Below, one piece after another: positions 31,532 to 44,037 of a DNA stretch of 64,000 nt (the first letter of the stretch is position 1; each line of letters opens with the position of its first letter). The DNA comes from Populus alba (Eukaryota; Streptophyta; Magnoliopsida; Malpighiales; Salicaceae). The notes below the pieces were generated by a model. The model ran no database searches. It had not been told where the DNA came from and saw only the letters and a program-made list of their open reading frames with translations. The stretch is taken from NCBI RefSeq assembly GCF_005239225.2, contig NC_133284.1:47648697-47712696 (forward strand), read 5' to 3'. The translations under genes were made by a program, and so were the position numbers.

Positions 31532-32854
31532 TTACTTGACTCTTTCATCATAACCTGTGTGCTGCACAACGTCATCTAGGCATCTGCTGATTAGTTCTGA
31601 CAGATAATCAAAGGCCAGTTCCATTGTGGTTGCTGCATTTCTGCCCTCGTTGAAATCCTCGCCAATCCACCAATGAACTAATTGCCCAGCGCCTGTCTCA
31701 GAATCCTCCGGATACAGCGAAAAGCACAACAGATATTGCTTCAGACAAATGGGGAAGCACATCACAGCTCAGATGTAAAGAAGCCATGACAGAATTTTCG
31801 TATGGTGTATTTTTCCTCACCTCTTCCAAATCAGAATGCTGTTTTGCTTCCTCATTTGATGAAAAGCAATTTTGCTGAATGATGCTAAACTTTCTTCTTC
31901 ATTGAGAGTTCTCGGCTGATGAATCCGTGCTTTCTCAACTCCCATTTCTGTTCCGAAACTTTCTATTTGTGTAGTGATTATTATGCAACTACTCCATCCC
32001 TCCCTCTTTGGTAGCCCTGCACACGTTCTGTCTCACCAGCCTTCGGCACTGCATCGTCCATTACAGCCAGGCAGTTCTTATTCTCAAGCAGTCGCTCAAT
32101 CTTTGGCAGCGTTTGAGCCATATCCAGTCCATTGACATACTGATCCAATTGTTTCAACGTTGTCTTCATGATCTCTATCTCACTGACAATTTGAGATATT
32201 GAGACCCAAACCCTCTTCACAAAGCGATCAACTAATTGTTTACTGTTAATTAAAAATCTTCTGTGATATGGTGGTTTTTCCTGAAACCCCTATCCCAACA
32301 ATCCCAATTCGGTGCAATATCCTGTTTTCAGGAAGAATCCAGCCTATTATCTTTTTGTATCATCTATCAAAGTATCAAACCATGGCAGTTTCAAGATCAA
32401 TTCACGTGAATGCTTGCTGTTCAATTGTCTTGAAATAAGCTTTCAAGATCTTTTGCGTCTTCTTAATGCTGTCGTTGATTTCTTTCAACCTCTTTCCTGT
32501 CTGATACTGGAAGATCAATTAACGTGGGGTGAAGTTGCCGCAGTACTGAAAACCCTCTTTCCTATATTCATCTCTGAGCAAGCTTTAAGTCGATGTGTCC
32601 TCCGCATCATAAACCAGCTCTCGCAGCGTGATTAAGGTTGTTTTCACAGTTTCCTCCTTTCTTTTGAGCTTTCAAGCATCAGCAAGAAAGGATTTCATCA
32701 GATCAAGCTGCGTCTTCATATCTTTGAACTGACATTGAAATTCAAGAGCATATTCGCCTGGCTTCTTAACAACTTGAACTAATTGGTCTGCAAGAGCCTC
32801 AATCATAGCCCCTGCCATGTCACAACCTGCAATGGAATTGTCCGGGGGTGGCAT
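31532..32854 (-). pseudogene. CC-NBS-LRR (NLR) resistance gene relic
   Basis: NLRs are intracellular immune receptors. Reading right to left on the minus strand: an Rx-N-like coiled coil (32672-32854, LADQLVQVVKK, DMKTQLDLMKSFLADA), then LRELVYDAEDT (about 32585-32620). The P-loop GIVGIGVSGKTT is near 32280-32310 (GMGGxGKTT in intact genes). RVWVSISQIV and ENKNCLAVMDD follow (kinase-2; about 32060-32215), then an RNBS-D-like CLLCFSLYPED and WIGEDF (31600-31730). Stops and frameshifts separate the blocks, the RNBS-B/GLPL part is shortened and no LRR remains, since the gypsy remnant begins at about 31505. It is a host-gene relic, not expressed as a full protein. Confidence 0.8.
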
Positions 32855-32859
32855 GCTGG

Positions 32860-35800
32860 AATTATTCCTGAGTTATAAGTTATATTAATGTTTGGTTCTT
32901 GACTGCTAAACTTCTATCAGGTTCAAATCAATATCATGTGTTGCTCATACTGCTGACACCGATTTCTTTTGTGTTCAGGCAGAGAGACAGAGGAAAGACA
33001 AGTGAAAAAATGTTTGTAGAAGCCAAGGGGATAAAAGTAATGCAGGGATGAACTTAGAATAAGTTCTAAGTTCTCTGCTCTGATGAAGGACTGAACAATG
33101 ATCTCCATTGAACACGTCTAAAAAACTCTAGAAAAAAGAAAAAAAAAAACAAAAAAAATGATCCTCTCTGAATTAAAATAAATATATTAATACAATTTAA
33201 CATGACTGTTGGCACAAATTCAAATTACAAGCTCCAAATGATTCTGAAAAATTTCTTTATCATAGGAGGTATGGTAATTTTCAATTTAAAACCATGCTTG
33301 TCATAAGCAAGCTGCCACTCAAAATATCAAACAGAAACAAAAAACAAAAAACCAAAATAAAAACAGTGCTATTGGTATAGAAATATTGGAAAGGAAAGGG
33401 CATGCTCAAATGCTGCTCCAGGTCCTTGTTGTAGTTACATGTAAACTTTAACAAGATAAATTAAATAAATTTTTACTACTTAAAAATACATGTAAAGAAA
33501 GCAATTTATTAAACAGATAGTTTGGCAACACTTGTTAAAGCAATTAGAGTCCCATTCATATAAAAACTTATTGTTGTACAAAATTAATTAATTATTTTTA
33601 AAATTTTATCACTCGTCTTTAAGTGAAAATAAATTAATTACAATTAGTCTTATAGAATTTCAACAATATCACCTTATTTAATCACACTACTAAAAAATAT
33701 TCATGAACTTAAAAGAAAAATGACTGAAGCTTCAACATAATAGAACCTAAGTTATATAAAAAGAAAAACAAAGAAAAAATCAATGTATAAACCTAAAGAA
33801 TGCTTGTAATCTGGAGAAATCAAGGTGAAAAAGAGTTAAAATTCTTGCTATAACACTTTTACTTCAGTCCTTTTTACAGTGGATTTGTTAAAGAAAATAA
33901 TGTAGAATTAATTCAAGCCATTTATTACCCTTAATCATGTATCATAAAATAAAATTAACCTTACAATTTTTTACTTTAAAATATGATGTTTTTAATAGTT
34001 TTTTATGGTAACCTAAATCTTGTTCCATATCGAGTTGAGCAAACTTATTTGTACCTTAAATCCAAAACCCGCTTCACCTAAAACCTTTTTCCTTTAAAAA
34101 TCTTGGTGCCCTACAAGTTTATATTTTTAACTTTTAACTTTTTACTATATAAATTATAAGAAAATATTATATCTTTTTATATAGAATAAAGAGTTTTGGT
34201 TTCACAAAACTTATTAATTAAGAGTTTTTTAAAATCAATTTTTCATTCATCCTAATTTATGTTAATAGTCCATGTTAATGTAGTTTTGTTAAAGACTAAT
34301 TTTTAATATAATTTCATAAAAATAAATGAACTCTATTTTTAATATATCCTTAATATATCTATTAACCATATTTTTAAAATAAATTTCTAACACCCACCTC
34401 TTTAGTGGAAACACAATCAAATGATGTTAGCTAGCCCACGCTGTAAAACCAATTTGATTTTCTTTTCCATACTCTCATTTATGGCTATTTTTGTTTATTA
34501 ACATTTTTTTAAAAACCAAATATTGGTGAAACAACACGACTGAAAAAAGAATTGATAAAATAACATAGTTTGTAAATATTGTAATTAAAAAATATGATAT
34601 TTATAGCTTGTTATTATTTAAAATATCAATATTTATATATATAAAAAAAATTATTGAATGTGAAGAAGAGAGGAAAGGTTAGAATAAGAAGAGTAAGAAG
34701 ACAAATTTATATTTACTTCTTTTAAAGATAGGAAAATAATAATTAAAAAGAGGATAACATGGATTAGTACAATAGATCCAAGTGCCGTATAGTAGTTTGG
34801 CTTGGCAAATAAGATTAAAACAATCTTATTTAGGGAATTAGAATTTAAGAACAACCTGCTTTGAAAACAAACTAGAGATTTATCTTACAAGTATGCCCAA
34901 TCGACTCTTAAAATTTTGTTACAAAGAGGTTATTTTCTCTAAATTTTATATTTTAAATATGAATGACCCAACTTTGTTTAGATCACAAAAATAGACCTAA
35001 TTTGGGATTCCATATTTTTCTACAAAAATATTACTTACTGATGAAGTCGAGAAAATCACCAAAAGCTGGACTTTTCATGGTCTCTGGGCCAAGGCATATA
35101 AGTTGATCTTTCGAGTTTGGACTTGGATATTTTTGAAAAAATAAGTTCTTCATAGAACAAGAAACTCCAGTATTTAAGTCAATAATAATAATAAAAAAAA
35201 AATATACAAGAAAAATGAGTCCTGCACTATAAGAGAAAGTTTTGCATCATGAGACAGAGACTTGCAATGTAAGTCAAAACTAAGAGAAGATGTAAAGAAT
35301 TATTGAGTAAAAATTTGTGACCTCTGAAGCTTGTCATGTTTAACCGATGATAAAAATATTTATAAACCTTATTCTATTGGCTTATCTTGAATATTAAAAG
35401 TGGTGTTAGAATTAATTAATAAAAAAAATTAGTGTTTATTAATGGTTTTAGTGTCTGATGTTGTTATTAATGGAGAGATTGGTGACTAACAATATTGATG
35501 ATGAAAAGCTATTGATGAGAAAAAAATGTGTCTGATTTGCTTTGTATAGAACATGAAGCATGTTCACACAATGCTCACTAGTGAAATATATGTCACTCAA
35601 CCTGTATAAAAGTTCGTACCTTGCAGAGATTCTATTAGTTAAAAAGCAAGGGAAAAGTATGTTTGTATTAAGGGTGTACGGCGCCGTTTTTTGACTATAT
35701 GAGTATGAGTTCAATATGTGAATTGGATAGGGTGAAACAAAAAATAAGAGAGAAGAAAAAAATCTAGTTAGGTATGAGTTCAATATGACTTTAAGTTTCT

Positions 35801-36247
35801 AGATAATTCTTTGTGATCACCAAAAACAAAATATATGTGTGATAATGCCTTTTGTAAGAATAATGTCTTTTGTAAGAGTTAATGATTAATTAATATAATT
35901 CATTATTGAATTGTTGAGGGAAAAGAAAAATGATATGAAAAAAAAAAAAGGGATTGAAGATTTAATTAGGGTTTGAAACCAAAAAAACCCAATCGAACCA
36001 AACCAAACTGATAGGGTAATGTAAATAGAAAAAAGAATGATAATTTCTAGTTCTAGCACCCATCCATAACCGCCCTCTACTCAGAGCTCATATAAACACA
36101 CTCCTAGGTCCCAGACTCCCTCACGTCATACCTAGAGGCTAGGTCATCATCTTCTCATCATCTTTAATCTTTAATCTTCTTTCTTTAATCTTGATCTCCA
36201 GAAGATCTAACAAATCAGCCACCCCTCCCAAAGTCTTCATCTTCATT
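32860..36247. other. AT-rich intergenic region, nothing recognised
   Basis: No ORF with a recognisable domain, no LTR pair and no RNA gene seen on either strand. Short ORFs (32923-33108, 34651-34854, 35448-35783) lack motifs. The last part (36060-36247) is less AT-rich, with CATATAAACACACTCC near 36090 and a CT-rich tract ending at 36252, and might be a promoter and 5' leader of an unrecognised transcript. Confidence 0.4.
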
Positions 36248-36252
36248 CTTCA
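36248..36252 (+). repeat. Target-site duplication CTTCA, left copy
   Basis: Directly precedes TGTCACAGG and is repeated at 38999-39003 after TTATGACA. Confidence 0.85.
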
Positions 36253-38998
36253 TGTCACAGGTTCACGCAACGATGTCGTCTGGCGATGGTGGAGGCTTTT
36301 GTCATTCCTCTTGTGTGAGGTGTTGTGTGTTGGGAAGGATTTTTGGATTTAATCATAAAATTATGATTAATATTTAGGAGTCGTCACCTAGTATAATGGT
36401 CACTAGAAACCTATGGTCTATGAGAGTCTGTGTAAGGGACTGGTTGTGCAAGAGAAAGATACATCACCCCTAGTATATCCTACTTAAGGTAAGTTGCATT
36501 GTTGTTTGATTGTTTTTTCTAAGTCGGGTTTTTATTCGTTGGTCTTTTCTAAGGTTCAAGGAAGATCTCTCTTCATGAGAAAATCTTTACCTTATTGAGT
36601 TAAATCCTAACTGTTCTAAAGTTTGAATTTTAACATCGCATTTATTTACATCTTATATCTTTAATACCTGAGGATGTACTTTACTGTGTAATTTTACACC
36701 CCATAAATATTAAAGTCCACATTTAGACCTAAAAAAAAATTGAAAAAGTTTTTTGATATTTTGACTAAACCCTAATGGATGATCATAAATTGGTTATGAT
36801 ATCTTTTTTTTTTTTTTTGGATTTTCAAAACATGATAAAGATGCAATTTTTAATGAAAATATGCTTGGAAGATTTTTAGGATTTGGCCGTATGCATGAAA
36901 GCAAATTTTTTTTTTTTTTAATTTTTAAGATTTTTTGAATTTTTTTTTGAAAATATTTCAGAAAAAACCAGATTGTTTAATATCAGATTTGTATCTTACA
37001 GTGTAAGTATACATCCCAATATTAAGCAAGATTGGTAGAAAAACATTTGATAAAATCACAAATATTTTAAAATGCTCCTTGAAAATTTTTGGATTTATTT
37101 TTTTTTGTTTTTAAATAATAATAATAATATATTACTAAATATGTGGGCTGGGCCAGCCCAGATAGCTGGGTCAAACTCAGCCCAAAACAAAGTTAGGCGA
37201 ATTTCGGCCCCAAATGGTAGGCCCAATCTCAACCTAATTTAATCTTCTTCTTCTTTTTGAGTTGGGCCATGACTAGTCCGGCCCAAACCATATGTTAATC
37301 AATTAGTCATTGCATGCAAAAATAAATTCTGCATGCAGTAGCCATAACAAGGAAGAAAAAGGTGAAGCAGGGAGGAGAAAGTTGCCTTGCATGGGGGTCT
37401 TCGGCGTGATAAGGTGGTTCGGTTAGTGGCTTAAGCAACGCCAGCTGAGGGAATGGTGGTCGGATTCAACTAATGGAGGAAGAAGAAAAAGGTTTGCAGA
37501 AGACAGAGAAAGGCCGGAATGAGAAGAGAGAGAGCCTTGGTGGTCGATTGGTGGTTGTGTTGGCTTCATGTGGTGTAGCTGATGGCTGAAAGATTGGTGG
37601 CGGCCTTGTTCGGTAGTTGGAACGGTGGAGAGAGAGAAAGGGAGAGAATAAATTGTAGAAATTAGGGTTGGAGAGATTGGTTTTTGGCCGATTTTGTACC
37701 CGATTTTCCCCTCCCTCAGGCCATGAAATCCATCTCTATTTATAGGCGATGGAAGAGGGCAATATTGTCTACACTAGAAAAAAATTTCAGCCCTTGATTC
37801 AGTTCAAAATGATTCTAACCGTTGGTTCAAAGTGGGCATCCTGAGTTATCAAATCTACAGGAAAATGCTGACTGAGTTGGCCTTTTTAGGTCAACGCTGA
37901 TGGATTGTCATTCAGCCTGAACGGGCTATATGGGGCTATAGATAAATTGCAGATGATCATTTACGTGCAAGATTTGTTAGATTTGATGGAGAAATGAAGC
38001 ATTAAATACACCTGAAAAGTAGTTACTTGGGTAGCATTTTCAGGCAAAATCTGGAAAGACAATAAACAATGATCATACAACGCATCATCTAGTCCTTTAT
38101 ATATATATATTGTTCTATTGAAAGTGTAAATCTGGGGCTCAAACAATAATTCAACAGGGGCTTAATTGCATTAAATAAAAAGTTTAGGGACAAATAGGAG
38201 TTCTATTGAAAGCAATTGAAAGCTGGAGGACTAAATTCAAAACAACAACACCACTTTGGATTGAATTAGGGATTTTACCTGATGAATTATTGTTTGAGCC
38301 CCGGATTTACGCTTCTTTTTTAATATGGTCCTTGGTCGAATTTATTCAATTTAACCCCTGGTTTTTGTCAATTAAGCCCCTATAGTTTGGCGCATTTTGC
38401 AGAATGGTCATTAGCTGCGGATTTTGTCAATTTAGCCCCTAATTGACCCAAAAAATTTAATTTTCTTGCGATTTTGCCCTTGATTCAATCAATTAACTTG
38501 GTAAAAATTCAATTTGATCTCTTAAAATTCCAATCTTCTCAATTAAGCCCAAATCAAGCTCCCAAACTTAATTTTTCACCAATTAAGCCCAAAATAAATT
38601 AATTTGACCAATTTAAAGTATAATTAAGTCCTTATAATTAATTATATCCTTCAATTAGACCTAAATTAATTCTTCAACATAATTAAAATTCAATTTGGCT
38701 CATGATTAAATCAAATTGTCATATTAAAAATTTAATTATATCCTTGAACTTAATTGTTATGCAAATTATCCAATAATCATTTAATTTGACCTTGAATTTG
38801 CCTTTTCTCTCTATTTTGGGGCATAATGGGGTACAATTAGGTCTTTTAATTTTCTTCAAAAATTACAGCTTGATTTTTTTATATTTTTGTAGTCCTCCTT
38901 GATCTGTTTTCTCCACATTACTAGTCTTTATTTTATTATTTTATTTTTATTTTTTAAAAAATGAATTTTGAAGAATAACCTAAAATTGGGTTATGACA
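36253..38998 (-). repeat. Solo LTR (2,746 bp) related to Ogre/Tat LTRs
   Basis: Starts TGTCACAGG and ends GGTTATGACA, with perfect TGTCA/TGACA ends and a 5-bp CTTCA duplication. A segment near 36370-36500 (GTCACCTAGTATAATGGTCACTAG, then CCCTAGTATATCCTACTTAAGGTAAG) is a diverged match to the Ogre-type LTR near 3745-3890, which supports the LTR assignment. On the minus strand it begins TGTCATAACCCAATTTTAGG. No internal domains remain, as expected after LTR-LTR recombination. The short ATG-initiated frame at 36272 is not a gene. Confidence 0.85.
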
Positions 38999-39003
38999 CT
39001 TCA
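38999..39003 (+). repeat. Target-site duplication CTTCA, right copy
   Basis: Matches 36248-36252. Confidence 0.85.
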
Positions 39004-40118
39004 ATCTGCATCTTCACATCTAGCAAACCAGTCGCCTCCCTCTCCCACCCAACCTTCAATCTTGTCACACCAGAGAGGTTATTAAACTAAAAACTAAACA
39101 TAATGTGTGCATTCAGTCTATGCTTTTGATTCATGTTTTCATTCTTTATATTTTTTCCTATCGTTTATGTGTCTGTCATCATTCTTAACTTCTTGTTGTT
39201 TGTTGTTTAGGTAGATTGTGTAGCACCCTCAGGCCTCAACAATAGTCTAATCACCTTTTTTTATAGTAAGATTTCTCTCACTATTATTTATTTCTTTAAC
39301 ATACATTTATGATTTCTAGATGGATGGAAAAAACAGTATTTTTTTTCTTTGAAACCATTGTTGTCTTCAATTTAAGTGGTTCATTTACTAAGGAATTAAA
39401 CTTTATATTATTAGGTTTAGAACCCAATTTATTGATTTGAAGTTCAATGTTACCCTGAAACTAGTTTTGGATATTGATGGCATTTTTAATTGAGCCTAAC
39501 TCATAAGGATATAGTAACCAATATTTTCCGAGGTTACTTGAGAAGCAAAGGGAAGTTTGTGAGAATAGAAATTTGGGTCTTTCTCTACCATTGTTATTGA
39601 TGTTATTGTTTCTAAAGTAATAATGCTTCATAAAATCATATGCTAATAACAAATAATTTTATTTACCAATGAGATTAATGATTAAGTTACATTACAAGTT
39701 TGAGATTTATTAATTTATTTTGAATGCATGAAATGTCAATATGTTGTCTCTCTTTATTCCTTCCCTTGTGATGTATACTTGTTGAAGAATGAACTATGCT
39801 AGTTTAGCTTAGATTGAGAAATTGGAATTACAAAGAACAAAAGATTTAAATACAAATAAAAGAGGTTTTTCCTTTATATTGAATTTTTAGAAGGAAAAAA
39901 AGCCTTCTTATTGTTTTTAAAATGTTTTAATCAGAAAATTCTAGAAATTTTAATCTTGCCAATCATGTAATATGATGGGTTTTTCAATGTTGAATTGAAT
40001 TATAGGTGGGTTGTATGGTCGATTTTCCTATATGCCTAGTAGTCAATTTGATATTGTGTTGGCTTCCTTCTTTTAGTTTGTAATTCATGACGTAACTAGG
40101 ATGTCTTATCAATTTATA
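39004..40118. other. Unassigned flank, duplicated at 59.9-61.1 kb
   Basis: A CT-rich stretch (TCGCCTCCCTCTCCCACCC) continues the tract before the solo LTR, then AT-rich DNA with no coding signal. The whole segment 38532-40118 recurs at 59487-61080 with few differences. Confidence 0.6.
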
Positions 40119-41503
40119 TGACAAGACCAAAAGCTTGATGTCTTTTCCCAAGTGCAGGAGTGTCGAAGTAATAAATAACCCGGCAAGACCGGGGTCGAAC
40201 CACAGAGAGGTTAATTGTATAAATTATAAATAACAATACAACAACAACAACAATAACAATAACAATAATAATAATTATAATACTCAGTACGTGGCGTTGT
40301 TACACCTGAGAATGATCCAAAAGATCGGGTCACAGGTTTTCAGTCTATATACTGAGTTTATGAAAAGATCAAAGGGATATATTACATAATGTAAATAACA
40401 ACAACAATAATAATAAAAATAATAGTAGTAGTAGTAGTAGTAGTAATAGAAGTAGATGAAGAAATTAATGAGAACTTTGAGTTGGAAGATTAATGTAAGG
40501 ATTAAACAATGATAAAAACGAATGTCAAGGTTAGAGGATCCACTAATGGTACTTCAAACAAGTATAATATAAACTCTTATTACTCAATTGGAAACCACAC
40601 ATAAAGGAGGTTCAAATCAGATTATAAATTGTTAACATGATTACATTAGATGAAGAAATTAATACTTGTAAATGTTGGCAGACATTCATGATTTTAACTT
40701 ATGTTAACAACAAATCAACTCCCTTTCATAGCTCAGGTGTCGGTTATACCATACAGTATGGGCTATGAAAGTACCAAGTATTTGTTGTACCAAGTGTTAT
40801 ACAACATAAATCTAGATTAACCATTTAACAAGCAAAGTATTAAAAGTGAACAAGATAACAAATATAAAACATGTTAGTATCCAACGTTAAGGTCCATGTT
40901 AAGTTTATATTATACTTATTCTTACACCATTAGTGTACCCTTTTCACCTTGACATAATTAACTTAGCTAAACATAATGAAAGAAAGAAACATAAATAGAC
41001 AAGATAAGAACATAAATGAGAAAGAAGTTAACTAAGTAAAAGAAAGGAAATGAAGTGCATAAACTTGATATTAATGAAAGAAAAACATAAGCAATACAAA
41101 GAGAGAAAGCAAGAGCATGATCTTGATCTGGAAACCAAGATGCCTCAATACATGGTAAGTGCCTCCTTTTATAGGCCAAAATTTGGAACTATTGATTTGT
41201 TAATTAATTGATGAGTGGGTGGCCACATCTTGACTTTGTGACAATCCTTATCTTCTTGTCTGAACAAGACGTCATTGCTAACATCATAATTTGCCTAGAA
41301 TCCTCAGGAATGTTCTAGGAAATTGTCTCAGCTTTCCAACAAAAAAAAGATGAGGTCATTTGGACTTCTAGAACTCAAGATATGGGCTAAACACTAAATA
41401 GTGTCTGGGCTGTAGGACAGCTTCGTATTTCTTCGTTGTTCCTTCAGTTTGGACTTCAAAACGGCCTTTTTAAATCTTGGGCTCCTCATGAAAGTTGTAG
41501 GTG
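40119..41503 (-). repeat. 3' LTR of copy 2, truncated by internal deletion
   Basis: It starts TGACAAGACC (TGACACGACC in the others). After CATGAAAGTTGTAGG it jumps to TGAACTTCCTTAGG, which in the other copies lies about 0.6 kb further on, so the end of the LTR, the PPT and adjacent internal sequence were deleted at an AGG microhomology. The TATA box (TTTTATA on plus) is at 41167-41173. Confidence 0.8.
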
Positions 41504-42511
41504 AACTTCCTTAGGTTGGGATTATTATTATTATTACTCTTTTTTTTCTCTTTTTTTTCTCTTTTTTTTCTCTTTTTTTTTTAATTTTATTTATATACAC
41601 ATACAACTTAAAACATAATGTATATTTAACCCATGTAACGAGTTTTAGGCTAATGACTCCCAGACCAGTTGGTCTTAGGGCATTAGGTGTTGAGACACCC
41701 CTACGAGCTTAACAACTCGGGTTGTAGATACTGATACGTAGATAGTGCAATGTTTGATTCCTTTAAGCTTTTCTCCTTAACCCATGTAACATGCTTTGGG
41801 CCAATAACTCCCAAGTCAATTGACTTTAGGGTATTAGGTGTTAAAACACCCCTTCGGGCTTAATTGCTTAGGTTAGGGAGGCTACGAAACCAAACTTATC
41901 TACGTTTTTATTATCATCAATATTATCATCTTTTTTTTTTTTTTTTGCAAATTATATACTAACCCTTACCCTTAGTTGTTACCTTCAACAAAAGAACATA
42001 AATAATGTAATAATCCAATGTGCAACCCACAATCATATGTTAAAGTGTGTGTGAAAATGAAGGTTTAATAATACTTGTTAAATGAGTATATGAGCAGAAT
42101 CAAGTGATAACAATGCGAGAGTTTGTAAACCTGAATATTTCAAGAAGTATTCTAATAGGCCTTGTTATGAATATTGCAAATAACCATTAGAAAATTTTTT
42201 ACTAAGATGCGTCTCAAGAATAATTCCTCTTTACTCTGCCATCCTAGTAATAACAGTTTTGCCAAATGGTTTTTTTAAAAACAAAAACAGTTAGTTGGTT
42301 AGTTTTCTTTTTTTTTTTCTTTTTTAATCTACTACCCTCTCCCCCCAACCAAAACGAGACATTGTCCTCAATGTCCTAAGGTAGAAAGATAGAGTATAGA
42401 AGACATCACCTGAAACAACGAACAATGATAAACCTGAAACACACTTAAACAAATATAAGAAGTAACAAAACAAAATAATATGCTATTAATAAAGCCAAAA
42501 GACACAAGGTT
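41504..42511 (-). other. 3' internal non-coding region of copy 2
   Basis: Contains the two hairpin modules, inverted: AGACCAGTTGGTCT at 41662-41675 and AAGTCAATTGACTT at 41813-41826. A C-rich run (near 42340-42350) opposite the G-rich run of copy 1 and A/T tracts are also present. No gene seen. Confidence 0.65.
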
Positions 42512-43165
42512 TCACAGATGAAGGCTCAAATCTAATCTAAGCTTTTTACGGCTTTCCTTAGCTGACCAATCTAGGCGACTCATGCAAGGATCAATGACAG
42601 GGATGAAAGATTGTAGTTGGTCAATCAATTGTTCAGCAGTAGCAACAGAGATTATGATTTGTCATGCCGAAGATGTTAGAAATTCCTGTTCCACAGCTTG
42701 ATCAAGGAAAGATAGCAACTTATCATAAAAACCATTAACATTTAACAAACCTATAGGTTTATGGTGAATGTGCAGTTGGGCCCAAGATAAAATATGAAAG
42801 ATCTCTTTCAATGTGCCCAGACCACCTGGTAAGGCAATGAAGGCATCAGCATGGTTAAACGTGGTATTCAGTCGGTCAGACATTGTTGGGACCTGTAGTT
42901 CCTCTCCAATTGTTTTTCCAATGATGTCCCCATTTGCTAAAGCTTTGGGGACAACCCCCAAAACTTGACTGCCTCCTAAAAATGCAGCCATTGAAACACC
43001 TCTCATTAACCCAAGGCTGCCTCCCCCATACACTAAATGAATCTTTCTCTCAGCTAGTACCTGACCAAGATGATTTGCTGATTCTAAAAACTCTTTTTCT
43101 TTCCCAGGACTGGATCCACCGAAAACACAAATATTTTTTATGTGATGACTTGAGGAACCTGCCAT
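42512..43165 (-). pseudogene. LOG pseudogene, copy 2
   Basis: The same 218-codon span as the intact gene. The frame is open from ATG 43165 to a TGA at 42662-42664, where Arg168 (CGA) has become TGA; the next Arg codon is CAA. Both are CpG-type transitions. The original stop lies at 42512-42514 and the remaining sequence is still alignable. Up to the stop it differs from copy 1 at about nine residues (L5S, R10K, S20P, R35Q, G55R, T78N, M102T, E120K, S126L). The PGGxGTxxE motif is retained, but the C-terminal helices would be lost. Confidence 0.9.
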
Positions 43166-43392
43166 TTCTACACACTTCTATATTTGATGAATGTATAGGA
43201 TGAGTAGAAATTAAGGGAAGGAAGAGAAGAATTTATAGATGAAAAAGTGAAAATGCAATCATACCACCTATATGTAGGCCAGCTGTAGTCTCACACTCTC
43301 TCTCTGTATTTATTTATTTTGACAAAGCATGTATGTACAGGTAGTTGTGATTGTGGCTCACATCTTCCCTTGGTTTTACGTCCAAGAACGGC

Positions 43393-43827
43393 TTAAGCAT
43401 GTATTACACGATGCACATCTTCACTAGGATGCGTCTCAAGGGTCAATAAAAGATTATCTAAAAACCCTTTACTCAGGCCATCCTTAATGAATTGTATTTT
43501 ATCTTCATGGTTTACAGATACCATTCCTAAAGAACGACATGTCGCATTACAAGTCCATCTGGCACATCTGTGACAGACTTTCAGTCGTTTTGCACGACGT
43601 TTCTTTGCAAAAGTGCTTTTACTTGTTCCAGGCATGTGTGAAATGAAAGAATTGGAAGACTCACCTGATAATCGGACCTTTGCTTCAATCAGCCAACGAA
43701 TATCTTCAGGAATTCCATGGTTCATTAACAACCTCAATCTTTCACACCTAGCACGGTAAATTTTTGTAATCGCATTCTGAGGCAGAGCGGGAAAATACTT
43801 TTTCAATTTTTCAAGAGTGGTGTCCAT
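43393..43827 (-). pseudogene. NABP-like ORF, 3'-truncated, copy 2
   Basis: It begins MDTTLEKLKK at 43827 and keeps the basic cluster and the four cysteines (CHRCARWTCNATC), then ends at VIHA after about 145 codons. A deletion of roughly 135 bp relative to copy 1 removed the C-terminal part. Because the deleted part lies outside the basic and cysteine core, a shorter protein could still be functional. It is called a pseudogene with reservation. Confidence 0.5.
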
Positions 43828-44037
43828 CTTCAAATGAGAATTGGATGGGAGATTCAAAGAAAGAAGAAAGAGCAGAGAATTGCACAATTATATACACAGA
43901 TATCAGTTATCATGGGAAACTGAAATAACCGACTTAAGAGTCACGGAGTACCGTTATCCGCCATTTGACCGGGGTGAGAGAAACTAGAAAAACAAAAGAT
44001 ACACCAAAACAAACACAAAACAATGTGAGAAAAAGAA

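Noticed and set aside
36272..36370. Short ATG frame starting MSSGDGGGF
   Set aside because: It lies wholly inside the solo LTR, ends after about 30 codons and has no domain.
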